From NCBI RefSeq assembly GCF_035969385.1, contig NZ_JAYKKJ010000010.1, positions 1-64,000 on the forward strand: a stretch of DNA of 64,000 bases, read 5' to 3'. The DNA comes from SELP01 sp035969385. GTDB lineage: Bacteria; Pseudomonadota; Alphaproteobacteria; Rhodobacterales; Rhodobacteraceae. Position numbers and translations under genes: made by a program. The notes under the pieces are model-generated. The model ran no database searches and was not told the origin of the DNA. It saw only the letters and a list, made by a program, of their open reading frames with translations. Of the stretch, positions 1 through 10,858 are shown piece after piece; position 1 is the stretch's first letter; every line of letters starts with the position of its first letter.

Positions 1-3
1 AAA

Positions 4-36
4 GCATCGTTCCGATGGACCAGAGGCCCACGATGC
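4..36 (-). terminator. Hairpin after the truncated LysR gene
   Basis: On the minus strand GCATCGT and ACGATGC form a 7-bp stem, with an inner GGGCC/GGTCC pairing, and TTT follows at the window edge. It lies just past the LysR stop, so it could be an intrinsic terminator. The T-run is cut by the window edge, so this is weak. Confidence 0.3.
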
Positions 37-44
37 ACTAACAA

Positions 45-590
45 TCAAACCGGACCACCCGATGGGGGCACGCCAGGCGAAGCGACCGGCCAGACCTGTT
101 CCGCCGCGATCAGATGTGACCGGCAGCCTTTCCAGTCCCCCTGCCCGCGCCAGACCGCCAGCGACACACCCTCCTGCCCCGGATCGATGTCCTTGTCCGT
201 CTGCTGCATCCGCAGGTCGATGCCCGGATGGGCGGCGTGAAAGGATTGCAGCCGCGGGACCATCCAGTAATGCGCAAAGGCGGAAGAGACCGACAGGGTC
301 ACGTGATCCGGCCGCCCCATCTGTCGCAACTGGCGCAGGGTATTGCCCAAGCGGCCAAAGGCCCGTTCAGCGTCTTCGCCCAGAATCCGGCCCGCCTCGG
401 TCAGGGCAATAGATTTGCGGTTGCGGGTGAACAGGGCCACGCCGATCCGGTCCTCCAGCTTGCGCACCGACTGGCTGATGGCGGGCTGGCTGACGCCCAG
501 TTCTTCCGCCGCGCGGGTGAACGACCCGTGACGCGCCGCGGCCTCGAACGCCAGAAGATGCGGCAGACTATGCGACAACCCGTCTTTCAA
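45..590 (-). CDS. LysR-type transcriptional regulator, C-terminally truncated or frameshifted
   Basis: The N-terminal winged helix-turn-helix (about residues 8-66) is a clear LysR domain with the pattern FEAAARHGSFTRAAEELGVS followed by QPAISQSVRKLE. The start of the periplasmic-binding-like effector domain follows (VTLSVSSAFAHYWMVPRL). The overall pattern is GcvA-like. The ORF stops after 181 residues, while family members have about 290-310, so roughly the last third of the effector domain is missing. The last residues (PGVPPSGGPV) look non-native. Shifting frame near position 75 gives an open frame to the window edge, so either a frameshift or a real truncation is possible. It is divergent from the methyltransferase gene at 685, the usual arrangement for a LysR regulator and its target; that link is inferred. 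Confidence 0.75.
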   Translation of the reverse strand: MKDGLSHSLPHLLAFEAAARHGSFTRAAEELGVSQPAISQSVRKLEDRIGVALFTRNRKSIALTEAGRILGEDAERAFGRLGNTLRQLRQMGRPDHVTLSVSSAFAHYWMVPRLQSFHAAHPGIDLRMQQTDKDIDPGQEGVSLAVWRGQGDWKGCRSHLIAAEQVWPVASPGVPPSGGPV

Positions 591-684
591 TTCATAATTC
601 CTGATTATGATCTACAAAAGAAAATAGGGGGAATACGCGGTTTTGAAAAGGTCATACTTTGGCACCCGTTCCACGGAGTCCCAC

Positions 685-2232
685 ATGACCGAATCCCGCC
701 GCACCCGTTCCGCCCGTCGCCGTGACCGCGACGCAGACAACGGCCCGAAAACTGCGCCCGCCTCGCCCTACATCCGGCGGGTTTTGCCCTTCTTCGACCC
801 GTTGGACGAAGACCAGCTGGAAAAGATCGACGCGCAGGTCGATTGGATCATTGAAAACATCGGCATCGCCTTCCGGGACGATCCGGAGGCGCTGGAGATC
901 TGGCGCAAGTCGGGCGTCATGCCCACGGGCGAGCATGGCGACCTGATCAAGGCCGACGCGCAGATGATCCGCGCGCTTTGCGCCAAGGCCCCGCGCGAAT
1001 TCACCCAGGTGGCCCGCAACCCCGCCCGGTCCGTCGTCATTGGTGGCAACAATCAGGTCTTTGCCCCGATCTATGGTGCGCCCTTCGTGCGCGATCTGGA
1101 AGGCGGCCGCCGCTACGCCACTTTCGACGATTTCGAAAAACTGGTGAAGCTGGCCTATATGCTGCCGCAGCTGCACCATACCGGGCTGGTCATCGCCGAA
1201 CCGACCGACATTCCCGTGTCCAAGCGGCATCTGGACATGGTTCACGCCCATATGACCCTGTCCGACAAGCCCCACCTTGGCGCCATCACGGAAATGAGCC
1301 GGGCGCAGGACAGCGTCGATATGGCCGAAATCCTGCACGGGCGGGAGGTGATGGACAGCAACTGCGTCATCATGGGCAACGTCAACACCAACTCGCCCCT
1401 TCTGGTGGACAAGGTCGTGACCGAGGCCGCGCGGGTCTATTGCGGACGCGGTCAGGGGCTTGTGGTCGTGCCCTTCATCTTGTCCGGCGCGATGGGTCCG
1501 GTCAGCACCGCCGCATCCGTCGCGCAGGCCATGGCCGAGGCGATGATGGTCTGCGCCTTCACCCAGTTGATCCGGCCCGGTGCGCCCTTCGTTCTGGGCA
1601 ATTTCCTGTCTTCCATGTCGCTGAAATCCGGCGCACCCACCTTCGGGATGCCCGAACCGGTCATGTCCAACTATGCCATCGGTCAACTGGCCCGGCGGGT
1701 TGGCCTGCCCCTGCGCTGTGGCGGGTCGCTGACCGCCTCCAAGATCGAAGACGCGCAGGCCGCCTATGAAAGCGCGGACAGTATGCATTCGACCATGCTG
1801 GCCGGCGCGAATTTCGTGCTCCATTCGGCGGGCTGGCTGGAAGGCGGGTTGTGCACCGGGTTTGAAAAGCTGGTGATGGATGCCGACCGGCTGGGCAGCT
1901 ATCAGAAGGTGCTGGATCAGGGGCTTGATTGCTCGGACGAGGCCTTTGCCCGGGACGCCTATGCCGAGGTGCCCGCAGGCGGCCATTTCCTTGGCTCGGC
2001 CCATACCATGCGCAACTACCAGACGGCGTTCTATGAACCCGCCCTGTCGGACAGCGAAAACGTGGAAAGCTGGGAAGAGGGCGGCAGTCTGGATATGCGC
2101 GCCCGCGCCCATGCCCGCTGGACCAAGCTGCTGCGCGACTATGAAGCGCCCGCCATTGATATCGCGAAGAAAGAGGCGCTCGACGCCTTTGTCGCCAAAC
2201 GCAAGGAAGCGCTGCCCGACGCCTGGTATTGA
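685..2232 (+). CDS. MttB-family (trimethylamine methyltransferase-like) protein, non-pyrrolysine
   Basis: A 515-residue member of the MttB superfamily, whose characterised members transfer a methyl group from a quaternary or tertiary amine (trimethylamine, glycine betaine) to a corrinoid protein. Family features include the TIM-barrel segments IIENIGIAFRDDPEALEIW, GAMGPVSTAASVAQAMAEA and GLPLRCGGSLTASK and the C-terminal RARAHARWTKLL region. The frame has no internal amber codon, so this is a paralogue lacking the pyrrolysine of true MttB, nearer to glycine-betaine methyltransferases. I prefer ATG 685 with CGGAG upstream over the TTG at 643. It lies 29 bp before a GcvT-fused dehydrogenase and is probably cotranscribed with it. 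No corrinoid-protein gene is adjacent. The exact substrate is unknown. Confidence 0.85.
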   Translation: MTESRRTRSARRRDRDADNGPKTAPASPYIRRVLPFFDPLDEDQLEKIDAQVDWIIENIGIAFRDDPEALEIWRKSGVMPTGEHGDLIKADAQMIRALCAKAPREFTQVARNPARSVVIGGNNQVFAPIYGAPFVRDLEGGRRYATFDDFEKLVKLAYMLPQLHHTGLVIAEPTDIPVSKRHLDMVHAHMTLSDKPHLGAITEMSRAQDSVDMAEILHGREVMDSNCVIMGNVNTNSPLLVDKVVTEAARVYCGRGQGLVVVPFILSGAMGPVSTAASVAQAMAEAMMVCAFTQLIRPGAPFVLGNFLSSMSLKSGAPTFGMPEPVMSNYAIGQLARRVGLPLRCGGSLTASKIEDAQAAYESADSMHSTMLAGANFVLHSAGWLEGGLCTGFEKLVMDADRLGSYQKVLDQGLDCSDEAFARDAYAEVPAGGHFLGSAHTMRNYQTAFYEPALSDSENVESWEEGGSLDMRARAHARWTKLLRDYEAPAIDIAKKEALDAFVAKRKEALPDAWY

Positions 2233-2261
2233 CCGGCCCGCGCAGAGATCAGGAGACCCCA

Positions 2262-4739
2262 ATGACCGATGACAACCTTGTCCAATCCACGCTGAACAAG
2301 CAGACAGACGACAGCAGCCGGGGCAAGCCCCTGCCCAGCCACGCCAAGGCCGTGATCATCGGCGGCGGGGTCGTAGGCTGTTCGATCCTGTTCCACCTGT
2401 CGAAGTTCGGCTGGAAGGACGTGATCCTGCTGGAACGCAACGAACTGACCTCCGGGTCGTCCTGGCACGCCGCCGGGCAGATCCACACGATCAGCTCTGA
2501 CCCCAACATCAGCCGCCTGCAAAGCTATACCATCGGCCTGTACAAGGAGATCGAGGAACTGTCGGGCCAGTCCGTCGGCCTGCACATGACCGGTGGCTTC
2601 TATCTGGCCTCCAACAAGACCTGGTATGACTACCTCAAGCGGGAACGGTCCAAGGCGCGGTATATGGGCCTGCACCAGGAATGGATCGACCTGAAGGAAA
2701 TCGCCGACCGGCATCCGCTGATCGACCCGAAACACTATTACGCGGCGCTGTGGGACGATCAGGACGGTGATCTTGACCCGTCGGGCACCACCTATGCCTT
2801 TGCCAAGGCCGCCCGCACCTTCGGCGGCCAGTATTTCACCCATACCCCGGTGATCGGCACCACCATGCGCCCCGATGGCCAGTGGGAGGTCAAGACGGAA
2901 CGCGGCACGGTCATCGCCGAACATGTGGTCAACTGCGGCGGTCTTTGGGCGCGGGAAGTCGGCCATATGGCCGGGCTGAATTTCCCGGTTCAGCCGATGG
3001 AACACCACTACCTGATCACCGACCGGATCGACGAGATCGCCAACGCCGGCCGCCGCCTGCCCTGCGGCATCGACTACGAGGCGAACATCTATTTCCGGCA
3101 GGAACGCGACGGGATGCTTCTGGGCACCTATGAACCCGTCGGCACGCCGTGGAAGGTCGGCGGCACCCCGTGGGAGTTTGGGCACGAACTGTTGCCGCCG
3201 AAGCTGGAAAACATCGCCGACCGTCTGGAACTGGCGTTCGAACGGGTGCCCGCGCTGGCCGAAGCCGGGATCAAGGACGCGATCAACGGCCCCTTCACCT
3301 TTGGCCCGGACGGCAACCCGATGATCGGGCCGGTTCCGGGGATGCGCAACTACTGGTGCGCTGTGGGCGTCATGGCGGGCTTCTGCCAAGGGGGTGGCGT
3401 CGGGCTGACGCTGGCCGAATGGATGATCGACGGCGAACCATCCATCGACGTCTGGGCGATGGATGTGGCCCGCTTTGGCGATTGGGCGACCCCCGACTGG
3501 GGCACCGTCAAATCGACCGAGAACTACGAACGCCGCTTCGTGATGACCTTCCCCAACGAGACCCTGCCCAAGGGGCGGCTGCAGAAAACCACCGCCCTTT
3601 ATGACCGGCTGGTCGCCAAGGGCGCGCGGATGGGTCAGGGCTTTGGCCTTGAGAACGCACTCTGGTTCGCGGACGGACCGGAGGATGCGCACGAAGAACC
3701 CACTTTCGAACGCAACCGCAGCCACGACTATGTCGCGCGCGAGGTGAAAGCCGTGCAAGAGGCCGTGGGCGGGATCGAGATCGCCAACTTCGCCAAGCAC
3801 GAATTCAAAGGGGCGGGCGCGCGCGCCTATCTTGACCGCATCCTTGCGGGCTATGTGCCGAAACCGGGCCGCCTGACCCTGACCCCGATGCTGACCCCCA
3901 AGGGGCGGCTCTATGGCGATCTGACCGTCGCCTGTCTGGCCGAGGATCATTTCATGCTGTTCGGGTCGGGCGCCATGCAAGAGGCGCATCGACGCTGGTT
4001 CACCCGCGACCTGCCCGCCGATCTGACCTATGCCAATGTCAGCGACGACTGGCACGGGATCGCCCTGTCGGGGCCAAAATCGCGCGCGCTGCTCCAGCGG
4101 ATCACCCGCGAGGATGTCAGCGTCGAGGCCTTCAAGTTCCGCGACCTGCGCCAGACCTTCGTCGGCGGGGTGCCGGTGATCCTGAACCGGATCAGCTTCT
4201 CGGGCGAGTTGGGCTATGAGATCTATTGCAAGCCGCAATACCTGCTGCGTCTGGCCGAGGCGGTCGAAGAGGCCGGGGCCGATCTGGGCTATCGCTGGTA
4301 TGGGGCGCGGGCGCTGATGTCGATGCGGCTGGAAAAGGGCTGGGGCGTCTGGACGCTGGAATTCCGGCCCGATTTCAACGCCGTGGAAAGCGGCATGGAT
4401 GCCTTCATCAACTGGAACAAGGATTTCGTCGGCAAAGCCGCCGCGGAAGAACAACGGGCCAAGGGTCCGGCCCGCAAGCTGGTCACCATGGTGATCGAGG
4501 TCGACGGGATCGACGTGTCCGGCGACGAGGCCGTGCTGCAGGACGGCGCAGCGGTCGGCTATGTCTCCTCGGGGGGCTATGCGCACCGGACCGGGCAGTC
4601 CATGGCCATGGGCTATGTCGCGACCGAGGCCGCCACGCCGGGAACGGTCCTGTCGGTCGAGATTTTGGGCGAGATGTATCCCGCCACCATTCTGGGCGCC
4701 CCCGCCTATGACCCCAACGGCGGCAATATGCGCGGCTGA
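2262..4739 (+). CDS. Dimethylglycine/sarcosine dehydrogenase-like FAD protein with GcvT domain
   Basis: An 825-residue flavoprotein that probably demethylates dimethylglycine, sarcosine or a related N-methyl amine and passes the one-carbon unit to tetrahydrofolate. Residues 31-40 (VIIGGGVVGC) form the dinucleotide-binding GxGxxG. SGSSWHAAG holds His69, the residue that carries covalent FAD in mammalian dimethylglycine and sarcosine dehydrogenases. A DAO domain fills about residues 30-400, a linker domain follows, then a GcvT aminomethyltransferase domain (about 450-730) and a GcvT C-terminal barrel. ATG 2262 has AGGAG eleven bases upstream; the in-frame TTG at 2229 overlaps the previous gene and is less likely. 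Pairing with the MttB paralogue suggests stepwise demethylation of a betaine-type compound. Substrate assignment is inference. Confidence 0.88.
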   Translation: MTDDNLVQSTLNKQTDDSSRGKPLPSHAKAVIIGGGVVGCSILFHLSKFGWKDVILLERNELTSGSSWHAAGQIHTISSDPNISRLQSYTIGLYKEIEELSGQSVGLHMTGGFYLASNKTWYDYLKRERSKARYMGLHQEWIDLKEIADRHPLIDPKHYYAALWDDQDGDLDPSGTTYAFAKAARTFGGQYFTHTPVIGTTMRPDGQWEVKTERGTVIAEHVVNCGGLWAREVGHMAGLNFPVQPMEHHYLITDRIDEIANAGRRLPCGIDYEANIYFRQERDGMLLGTYEPVGTPWKVGGTPWEFGHELLPPKLENIADRLELAFERVPALAEAGIKDAINGPFTFGPDGNPMIGPVPGMRNYWCAVGVMAGFCQGGGVGLTLAEWMIDGEPSIDVWAMDVARFGDWATPDWGTVKSTENYERRFVMTFPNETLPKGRLQKTTALYDRLVAKGARMGQGFGLENALWFADGPEDAHEEPTFERNRSHDYVAREVKAVQEAVGGIEIANFAKHEFKGAGARAYLDRILAGYVPKPGRLTLTPMLTPKGRLYGDLTVACLAEDHFMLFGSGAMQEAHRRWFTRDLPADLTYANVSDDWHGIALSGPKSRALLQRITREDVSVEAFKFRDLRQTFVGGVPVILNRISFSGELGYEIYCKPQYLLRLAEAVEEAGADLGYRWYGARALMSMRLEKGWGVWTLEFRPDFNAVESGMDAFINWNKDFVGKAAAEEQRAKGPARKLVTMVIEVDGIDVSGDEAVLQDGAAVGYVSSGGYAHRTGQSMAMGYVATEAATPGTVLSVEILGEMYPATILGAPAYDPNGGNMRG

Positions 4740-4745
4740 CCGCCT

Positions 4746-4775
4746 GCCCCCGGCGGAAAACTGGCCGCCGGGGGC
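4746..4775 (+). terminator. GC-rich hairpin after the dehydrogenase gene
   Basis: A perfect 11-bp inverted repeat (GCCCCCGGCGG / CCGCCGGGGGC) with an 8-base loop lies 7 bp after the stop codon at 4739. No clear T-run follows, so it may be a transcript-end stabiliser rather than a full intrinsic terminator. Confidence 0.45.
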
Positions 4776-4831
4776 TACCCGCCCCCGCCCCTTGGGGCTA
4801 TTGTCCGCGCGAGTCGGACAAGGGGCAGCAG

Positions 4832-5455
4832 ATGTTGGATCTCACACCGCAAATCAACAGATTGGCCGAGGCCGTCGACGCAGCCCGGATCGAGGGTCAG
4901 CGCCTGCTCGTGGCCATCGTCGGCGCACCTGCCAGCGGTAAATCCACCCTGTCTGAGGAACTGGCCCGCCGTCTGAACGCCCAGAAGCATCCAGCGCAGG
5001 TCGTGCCGATGGACGGGTTCCATCTGGACAACCGGGTCCTTGAGACGCGGGGTTTGCTGCCCCGCAAGGGCGCGCCGGAAACCTTTGACGCCGCGGGCTT
5101 CGTCCACATGATCCGCCGCCTGAAAGCGGGCGAAGAGGTCGCCGTGCCGGTCTTTGACCGCGCCCGCGACATCGCCATCACCGGGGCCGTCATCATCCCC
5201 GCCGATCTGGAGGTGGTGATCATCGAAGGCAACTACCTGCTGTTCAACGAGGCCCCGTGGTCCGACCTTGCGCCGCTGTGGGACGTCACCGCCCGGATCA
5301 GCCCGCCGATTTCCGAACTGCGCGGACGGCTGATCCAGCGCTGGCTGACTCACGGGCTGTCCCGCACCGCCGCGACCCGCCGGGCCGAAGGCAACGACAT
5401 CCCCAACGCCGAACGGGTCATCGCCCGCGCCCTGCCCGCCCAGATCGAGTTTTGA
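4832..5455 (+). CDS. P-loop nucleoside/sugar kinase-like protein (uridine kinase/YggC type)
   Basis: A 207-residue P-loop NTPase of the phosphoribulokinase/uridine kinase type. The Walker A motif GAPASGKST is at residues 31-39. The DGFHLDN segment at 61-67 is typical of the YggC/FrcK-like branch, and a Walker B-like strand LEVVIIEGNYLL follows. It would phosphorylate a small hydroxylated substrate (a nucleoside, sugar or pantothenate-like compound); which one cannot be told from sequence. ATG 4832 is preceded by a GGGGCAG Shine-Dalgarno-like stretch. It is separated from the upstream operon by a hairpin, so it may have its own promoter. Confidence 0.8.
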   Translation: MLDLTPQINRLAEAVDAARIEGQRLLVAIVGAPASGKSTLSEELARRLNAQKHPAQVVPMDGFHLDNRVLETRGLLPRKGAPETFDAAGFVHMIRRLKAGEEVAVPVFDRARDIAITGAVIIPADLEVVIIEGNYLLFNEAPWSDLAPLWDVTARISPPISELRGRLIQRWLTHGLSRTAATRRAEGNDIPNAERVIARALPAQIEF

Positions 5456-5565
5456 CTGTAGGGTGGGGCAAGCACTCACGTTCCCTGAAAACTTAGCGAC
5501 TACGCGCCGCGAACATCAGGACGGCACAAAGGGCCTATGGGTGCCGAATGAGAGCAAAAGCAATG

Positions 5566-5922
5566 CTACCTGATCCGGACCTCGGTTGGCGGCAAGTCAA
5601 AGTCAATTTCTTTGACAAAATTATCGCCTAGTCTGCGCATCAACGCTGTGGCCACGTCTTCTAGGCGATCCTTGTCCAACCCAAATCCTACGAAGACTTC
5701 GGGGTAGCTGTTGGGATTCATCAAATCGCCAATTCTTACACCGACGATGACCAATCCATATTCACCCATTAAGAACAGAATCTCTTGATCAGTTCCCGTC
5801 TGCAATATTGGTAATTGGAGCCGATCCGAAGTCACTTCGATGGTTTCCGGAAGGTATCCAATGCGGCGACCTCGCTTGCCGATCAAAGCGTCAAGCACGT
5901 TACCTTCTCTTATCACGACCAC
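5566..5922 (-). CDS. Hypothetical protein, lower-G+C orphan
   Basis: A 118-residue soluble protein of unknown function. I place the start at GTG 5922, because GGAGG sits eight bases upstream; the TTG at 5937 overlaps that ribosome-binding site. The sequence alternates hydrophobic strands (LPILQTGTDQEILFLMGEYGLVIVGVRIGD) and looks like a compact alpha/beta fold, with an acidic C-terminal half. No signal peptide, membrane segment or catalytic motif is recognisable. Codon use is visibly less G+C-rich than in the kinase upstream or tex downstream. It shares an accessory patch with the gene at 6163, so it may have been acquired horizontally. Confidence 0.6.
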   Translation of the reverse strand: MVVIREGNVLDALIGKRGRRIGYLPETIEVTSDRLQLPILQTGTDQEILFLMGEYGLVIVGVRIGDLMNPNSYPEVFVGFGLDKDRLEDVATALMRRLGDNFVKEIDFDLPPTEVRIR

Positions 5923-6087
5923 AAAAATTTCCTCCAACTAAGAGATACCAGGAACTAGCTCGTCAGATCACTCAAACTTTGAGCATCGGCTTCACATCGC
6001 CACAGTCCCCGAACGAAACCGCCCCAGCCCCCATCGTCATAGACTCGCGTGATCTGGCCGTGAGTAATACCGGTTGATCCGAACCTC

Positions 6088-6162
6088 CTATGTCTTCCGC
6101 ATCGCATTCAGCAGCGCTGCACCGCCATCCACAACTTGCGCGCGCCCCCTTGCAGCGGGCCG
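6088..6162 (-). pseudogene. Diverged second copy of the tex 3' end
   Basis: Read on the minus strand, this stretch ends GGAALLNAMRKT-stop, against LGAALLDAMRKT-stop at the end of the intact tex gene. The DNA is identical over 16 bp (ATGTCTTCCGCATCGC) and about 86% identical over about 36 bp, with mainly silent differences. The open frame runs back to the stop of the gene at 6163. It therefore looks like the displaced or alternative C-terminus of a tex gene, left when DNA inserted or recombined at the tex 3' end. Confidence 0.6.
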
Positions 6163-6849
6163 CTAGTCACAACGCAAGTTCAATTGCCGGGCAACCGGTT
6201 CGAGACGTTGAACAGCCTTTTCGTCTTGGCAGATTGCCACCATCGCCTCTGATGACAGTTCTGCGTGAAACAGCTTCGCAAGAACAGGGTCATCGACTTC
6301 AAGCTCTGCCAATATCCCTCCGGAAAGCTTGAAGTCTTCGCCCGACACGTCAAGGAGGAAGATATCTACGCCTTGGTCGTTATAGCCCTCGTCTGGTCGG
6401 AGGAAGAGAACTGAGGCCGGGTCTGCATCCACAACCAACAACTCAGCGTTCATGACACCCCGAAGGTTCAGATTGTTGTGTTGAACCAGAAACACCGCGT
6501 CTTCATATGTGGCCAAGAGAAGGTAGCTCGAATTTCCAAAATGAGGGTTGATGGACACGAGCTGAAGGGTCCAGCCATAAATTTTCGTCGTGGAAGAACT
6601 CGTTTCAATATGTGGATCAGTGTAGAACCCAAAATAGGGCGTCCATGGCCACCCTGCCCAGACCAACTCTCTTGGGATCAGATACCTTTCCACTTTGAAA
6701 TCGAATAGGAGTGGTCGCGCGACAGTGGGCGGAACCCCATCTACCTTTGCTACATCTGCAGAGGTCACGATTGGAACGAACCTCAAAGCAACTACGATAC
6801 AGGCCGCAACGGCAATGATTCCGATCAAGACTTTGTGCTTGAAACCCAC
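6163..6849 (-). CDS. Hypothetical membrane-anchored protein
   Basis: A 228-residue protein with one N-terminal hydrophobic helix (VLIGIIAVAACIVVALRFVPIV, about residues 7-28) and a long non-cytoplasmic-looking domain rich in aromatic and acidic residues. I recognise no family. GTG 6849 has AGGAAG nine bases upstream; the TTG at 6894 has no such site. The gene is lower in G+C than its neighbours and sits between the intact tex gene and a remnant of a tex 3' end, so it probably arrived by horizontal transfer. It could be an uncleaved signal-anchor protein facing the periplasm. Its function is unknown. Confidence 0.6.
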   Translation of the reverse strand: MGFKHKVLIGIIAVAACIVVALRFVPIVTSADVAKVDGVPPTVARPLLFDFKVERYLIPRELVWAGWPWTPYFGFYTDPHIETSSSTTKIYGWTLQLVSINPHFGNSSYLLLATYEDAVFLVQHNNLNLRGVMNAELLVVDADPASVLFLRPDEGYNDQGVDIFLLDVSGEDFKLSGGILAELEVDDPVLAKLFHAELSSEAMVAICQDEKAVQRLEPVARQLNLRCD

Positions 6850-6961
6850 TTTGTTGATCTTCCTGCCTTCTATTCCATAGCACTCCAACGCCAACGTGAT
6901 TGGTCGGACAACCTTATTTGAGGATCAATCGGTCTGATGTTACCGAACTCGCCCGCGCCTG

Positions 6962-9292
<2,331 letters not shown>

Positions 9293-9387
9293 GGGGGCCT
9301 CCGTCTGAACTGGGGTCGGACGCCTGTCTTAGCGCCCCCCACCGGACGCGCCAAGGGGGGCTGGACGGTCTTGCGCCACATCGCGTC

Positions 9388-10857
9388 TCAAAGGTCGTAA
9401 AGCTCTCCAAACTTCGCTTCGAGATAGCCCAGAAGCGGCGCTTCCGACGGTGCTTCGCCGCAGGCGTGTTCGATGGTGGCCTTCGGGTCGCGCAACCCGC
9501 CGAACTGTTGCAGGTTCTGCCGCAGCCAGCCGGTGGCGGGGCCGGTATCGCCCTTGGCCAAGCGTTCGTTTACCTGCGGCACGTCGCGGGTCAGCGCCTT
9601 GTAAAGGCACCCGGCATAAACATTCCCCAAGCTGTAGGTCGGGAAATAACCAAACAGCCCTTCGGACCAATGCACATCCTGCAAGACCCCGTTCGATGGC
9701 CGGTCCACCGCATAGCCAAAATCGGCGGCAAACCTGTCGTTCCACGCGGCTTCCAGATCGCCGACCTGAAGGTCGCCCGCTATCAGGGCGCGTTCCAGAT
9801 CAAACCGAAGCATGATGTGCAGGTTGTATTGCACCTCATCCGCCTCGGTCCGGATGTATCCGTTCCGCACCGCGTTGACGGCGGCATAGAAGGCGTCCGG
9901 CCCATCGACGCCGATATCCCCGAAAGTCTCGCGCATCTGGTCATACAGCCAGCCGGTGAAGGCGCGACTGCGGCCCAGTTGGTTTTCGTAGATCCGGCTT
10001 TGGCTTTCGTGCACGCCCATCGACACGCCCGACCCAAGCGGGGTCAGCAGATAGGCCCGGTCGATCCCCTGTTCATAGGCGGCATGGCCGACCTCGTGAA
10101 TGGTGGAATAAAAGCAATTGAACGGGTCCTCTGGCGCGGTCCGCGTTGTGATGCGCACATCAAGACCGGACCCGGACGAAAATGGATGCACGGCCTTGTC
10201 GATACGCCCGTGGTCCATGTCATAGCCAAAGGTCCGGGCCAGCAAGGTGGACAGTTTCAATTGCCCCGCCTCGTCGAAATTGCCGGACAGCCCCTTGGGC
10301 TGCGGGCGGTCAAGGATCGCTGCTCGCAGGGCGACAAGGCGCGGCCGCATCGCGTCGAACATCGCGGCCAGTTCTGCGCCGCTGCCGCCCGGTTCGTAAT
10401 CGTCGATCAGCGCATCATAAAGATCGCCGCCCTGTGCCAGCGCCGCAGCCTCTTCCCGGCGCAGGGCCACGACCTTGTCCAGCATCGGCAGAAAGGCGGC
10501 GACGTCCTCGGTCGCGCGGGCATCGGCCCAGACCCTGTGCGCCCGGCTGGTGGTGCGGGCGATCTCGGCGGCCAACGCGGCGGGCACCTTCATCGTCCGG
10601 TCAAAGCTGCGGCGGATCAGGCGCAGTTGGGCGGCACCCGCGTCATCCGGGGCCTCGGCCCGGTCCAGCCAGTCGCCAATGCGCGGATCGGTCCGGCGCG
10701 CGTGCAGGACATTGGCAATCGCGCCATGTTCTTCTGCACGCTGGTCGGTCGCGCCTTCGGGCATCATGGTTTCCTGATCCCAGCCAAGGCGGCCCGCGAT
10801 CTGGCCCAGCGCCTCGGTCTCGCGCTGGAAGGCCATCAACTCATCATATGCAGACAT
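9388..10857 (-). CDS. Carboxypeptidase M32 (Taq carboxypeptidase family)
   Basis: A 489-residue metallocarboxypeptidase of family M32, a cytoplasmic enzyme removing C-terminal residues with broad specificity. The zinc-binding HEVGH motif is at residues 254-258, followed by AAYEQG and the family motif GVSMGVHESQSR. Length matches the family (about 490-510). I start at ATG 10857 (MSAYDEL); the in-frame start at 10902 lies inside ctaA. The ctaA stop codon is one base upstream of this ATG, so the two genes are translationally adjacent, though no shared function is obvious. Confidence 0.92.
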   Translation of the reverse strand: MSAYDELMAFQRETEALGQIAGRLGWDQETMMPEGATDQRAEEHGAIANVLHARRTDPRIGDWLDRAEAPDDAGAAQLRLIRRSFDRTMKVPAALAAEIARTTSRAHRVWADARATEDVAAFLPMLDKVVALRREEAAALAQGGDLYDALIDDYEPGGSGAELAAMFDAMRPRLVALRAAILDRPQPKGLSGNFDEAGQLKLSTLLARTFGYDMDHGRIDKAVHPFSSGSGLDVRITTRTAPEDPFNCFYSTIHEVGHAAYEQGIDRAYLLTPLGSGVSMGVHESQSRIYENQLGRSRAFTGWLYDQMRETFGDIGVDGPDAFYAAVNAVRNGYIRTEADEVQYNLHIMLRFDLERALIAGDLQVGDLEAAWNDRFAADFGYAVDRPSNGVLQDVHWSEGLFGYFPTYSLGNVYAGCLYKALTRDVPQVNERLAKGDTGPATGWLRQNLQQFGGLRDPKATIEHACGEAPSEAPLLGYLEAKFGELYDL

Positions 10858-10858
10858 T

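Noticed and set aside
2139..4586. An 815-residue minus-strand open frame
   Set aside because: Antisense to the dehydrogenase gene and without recognisable domains.
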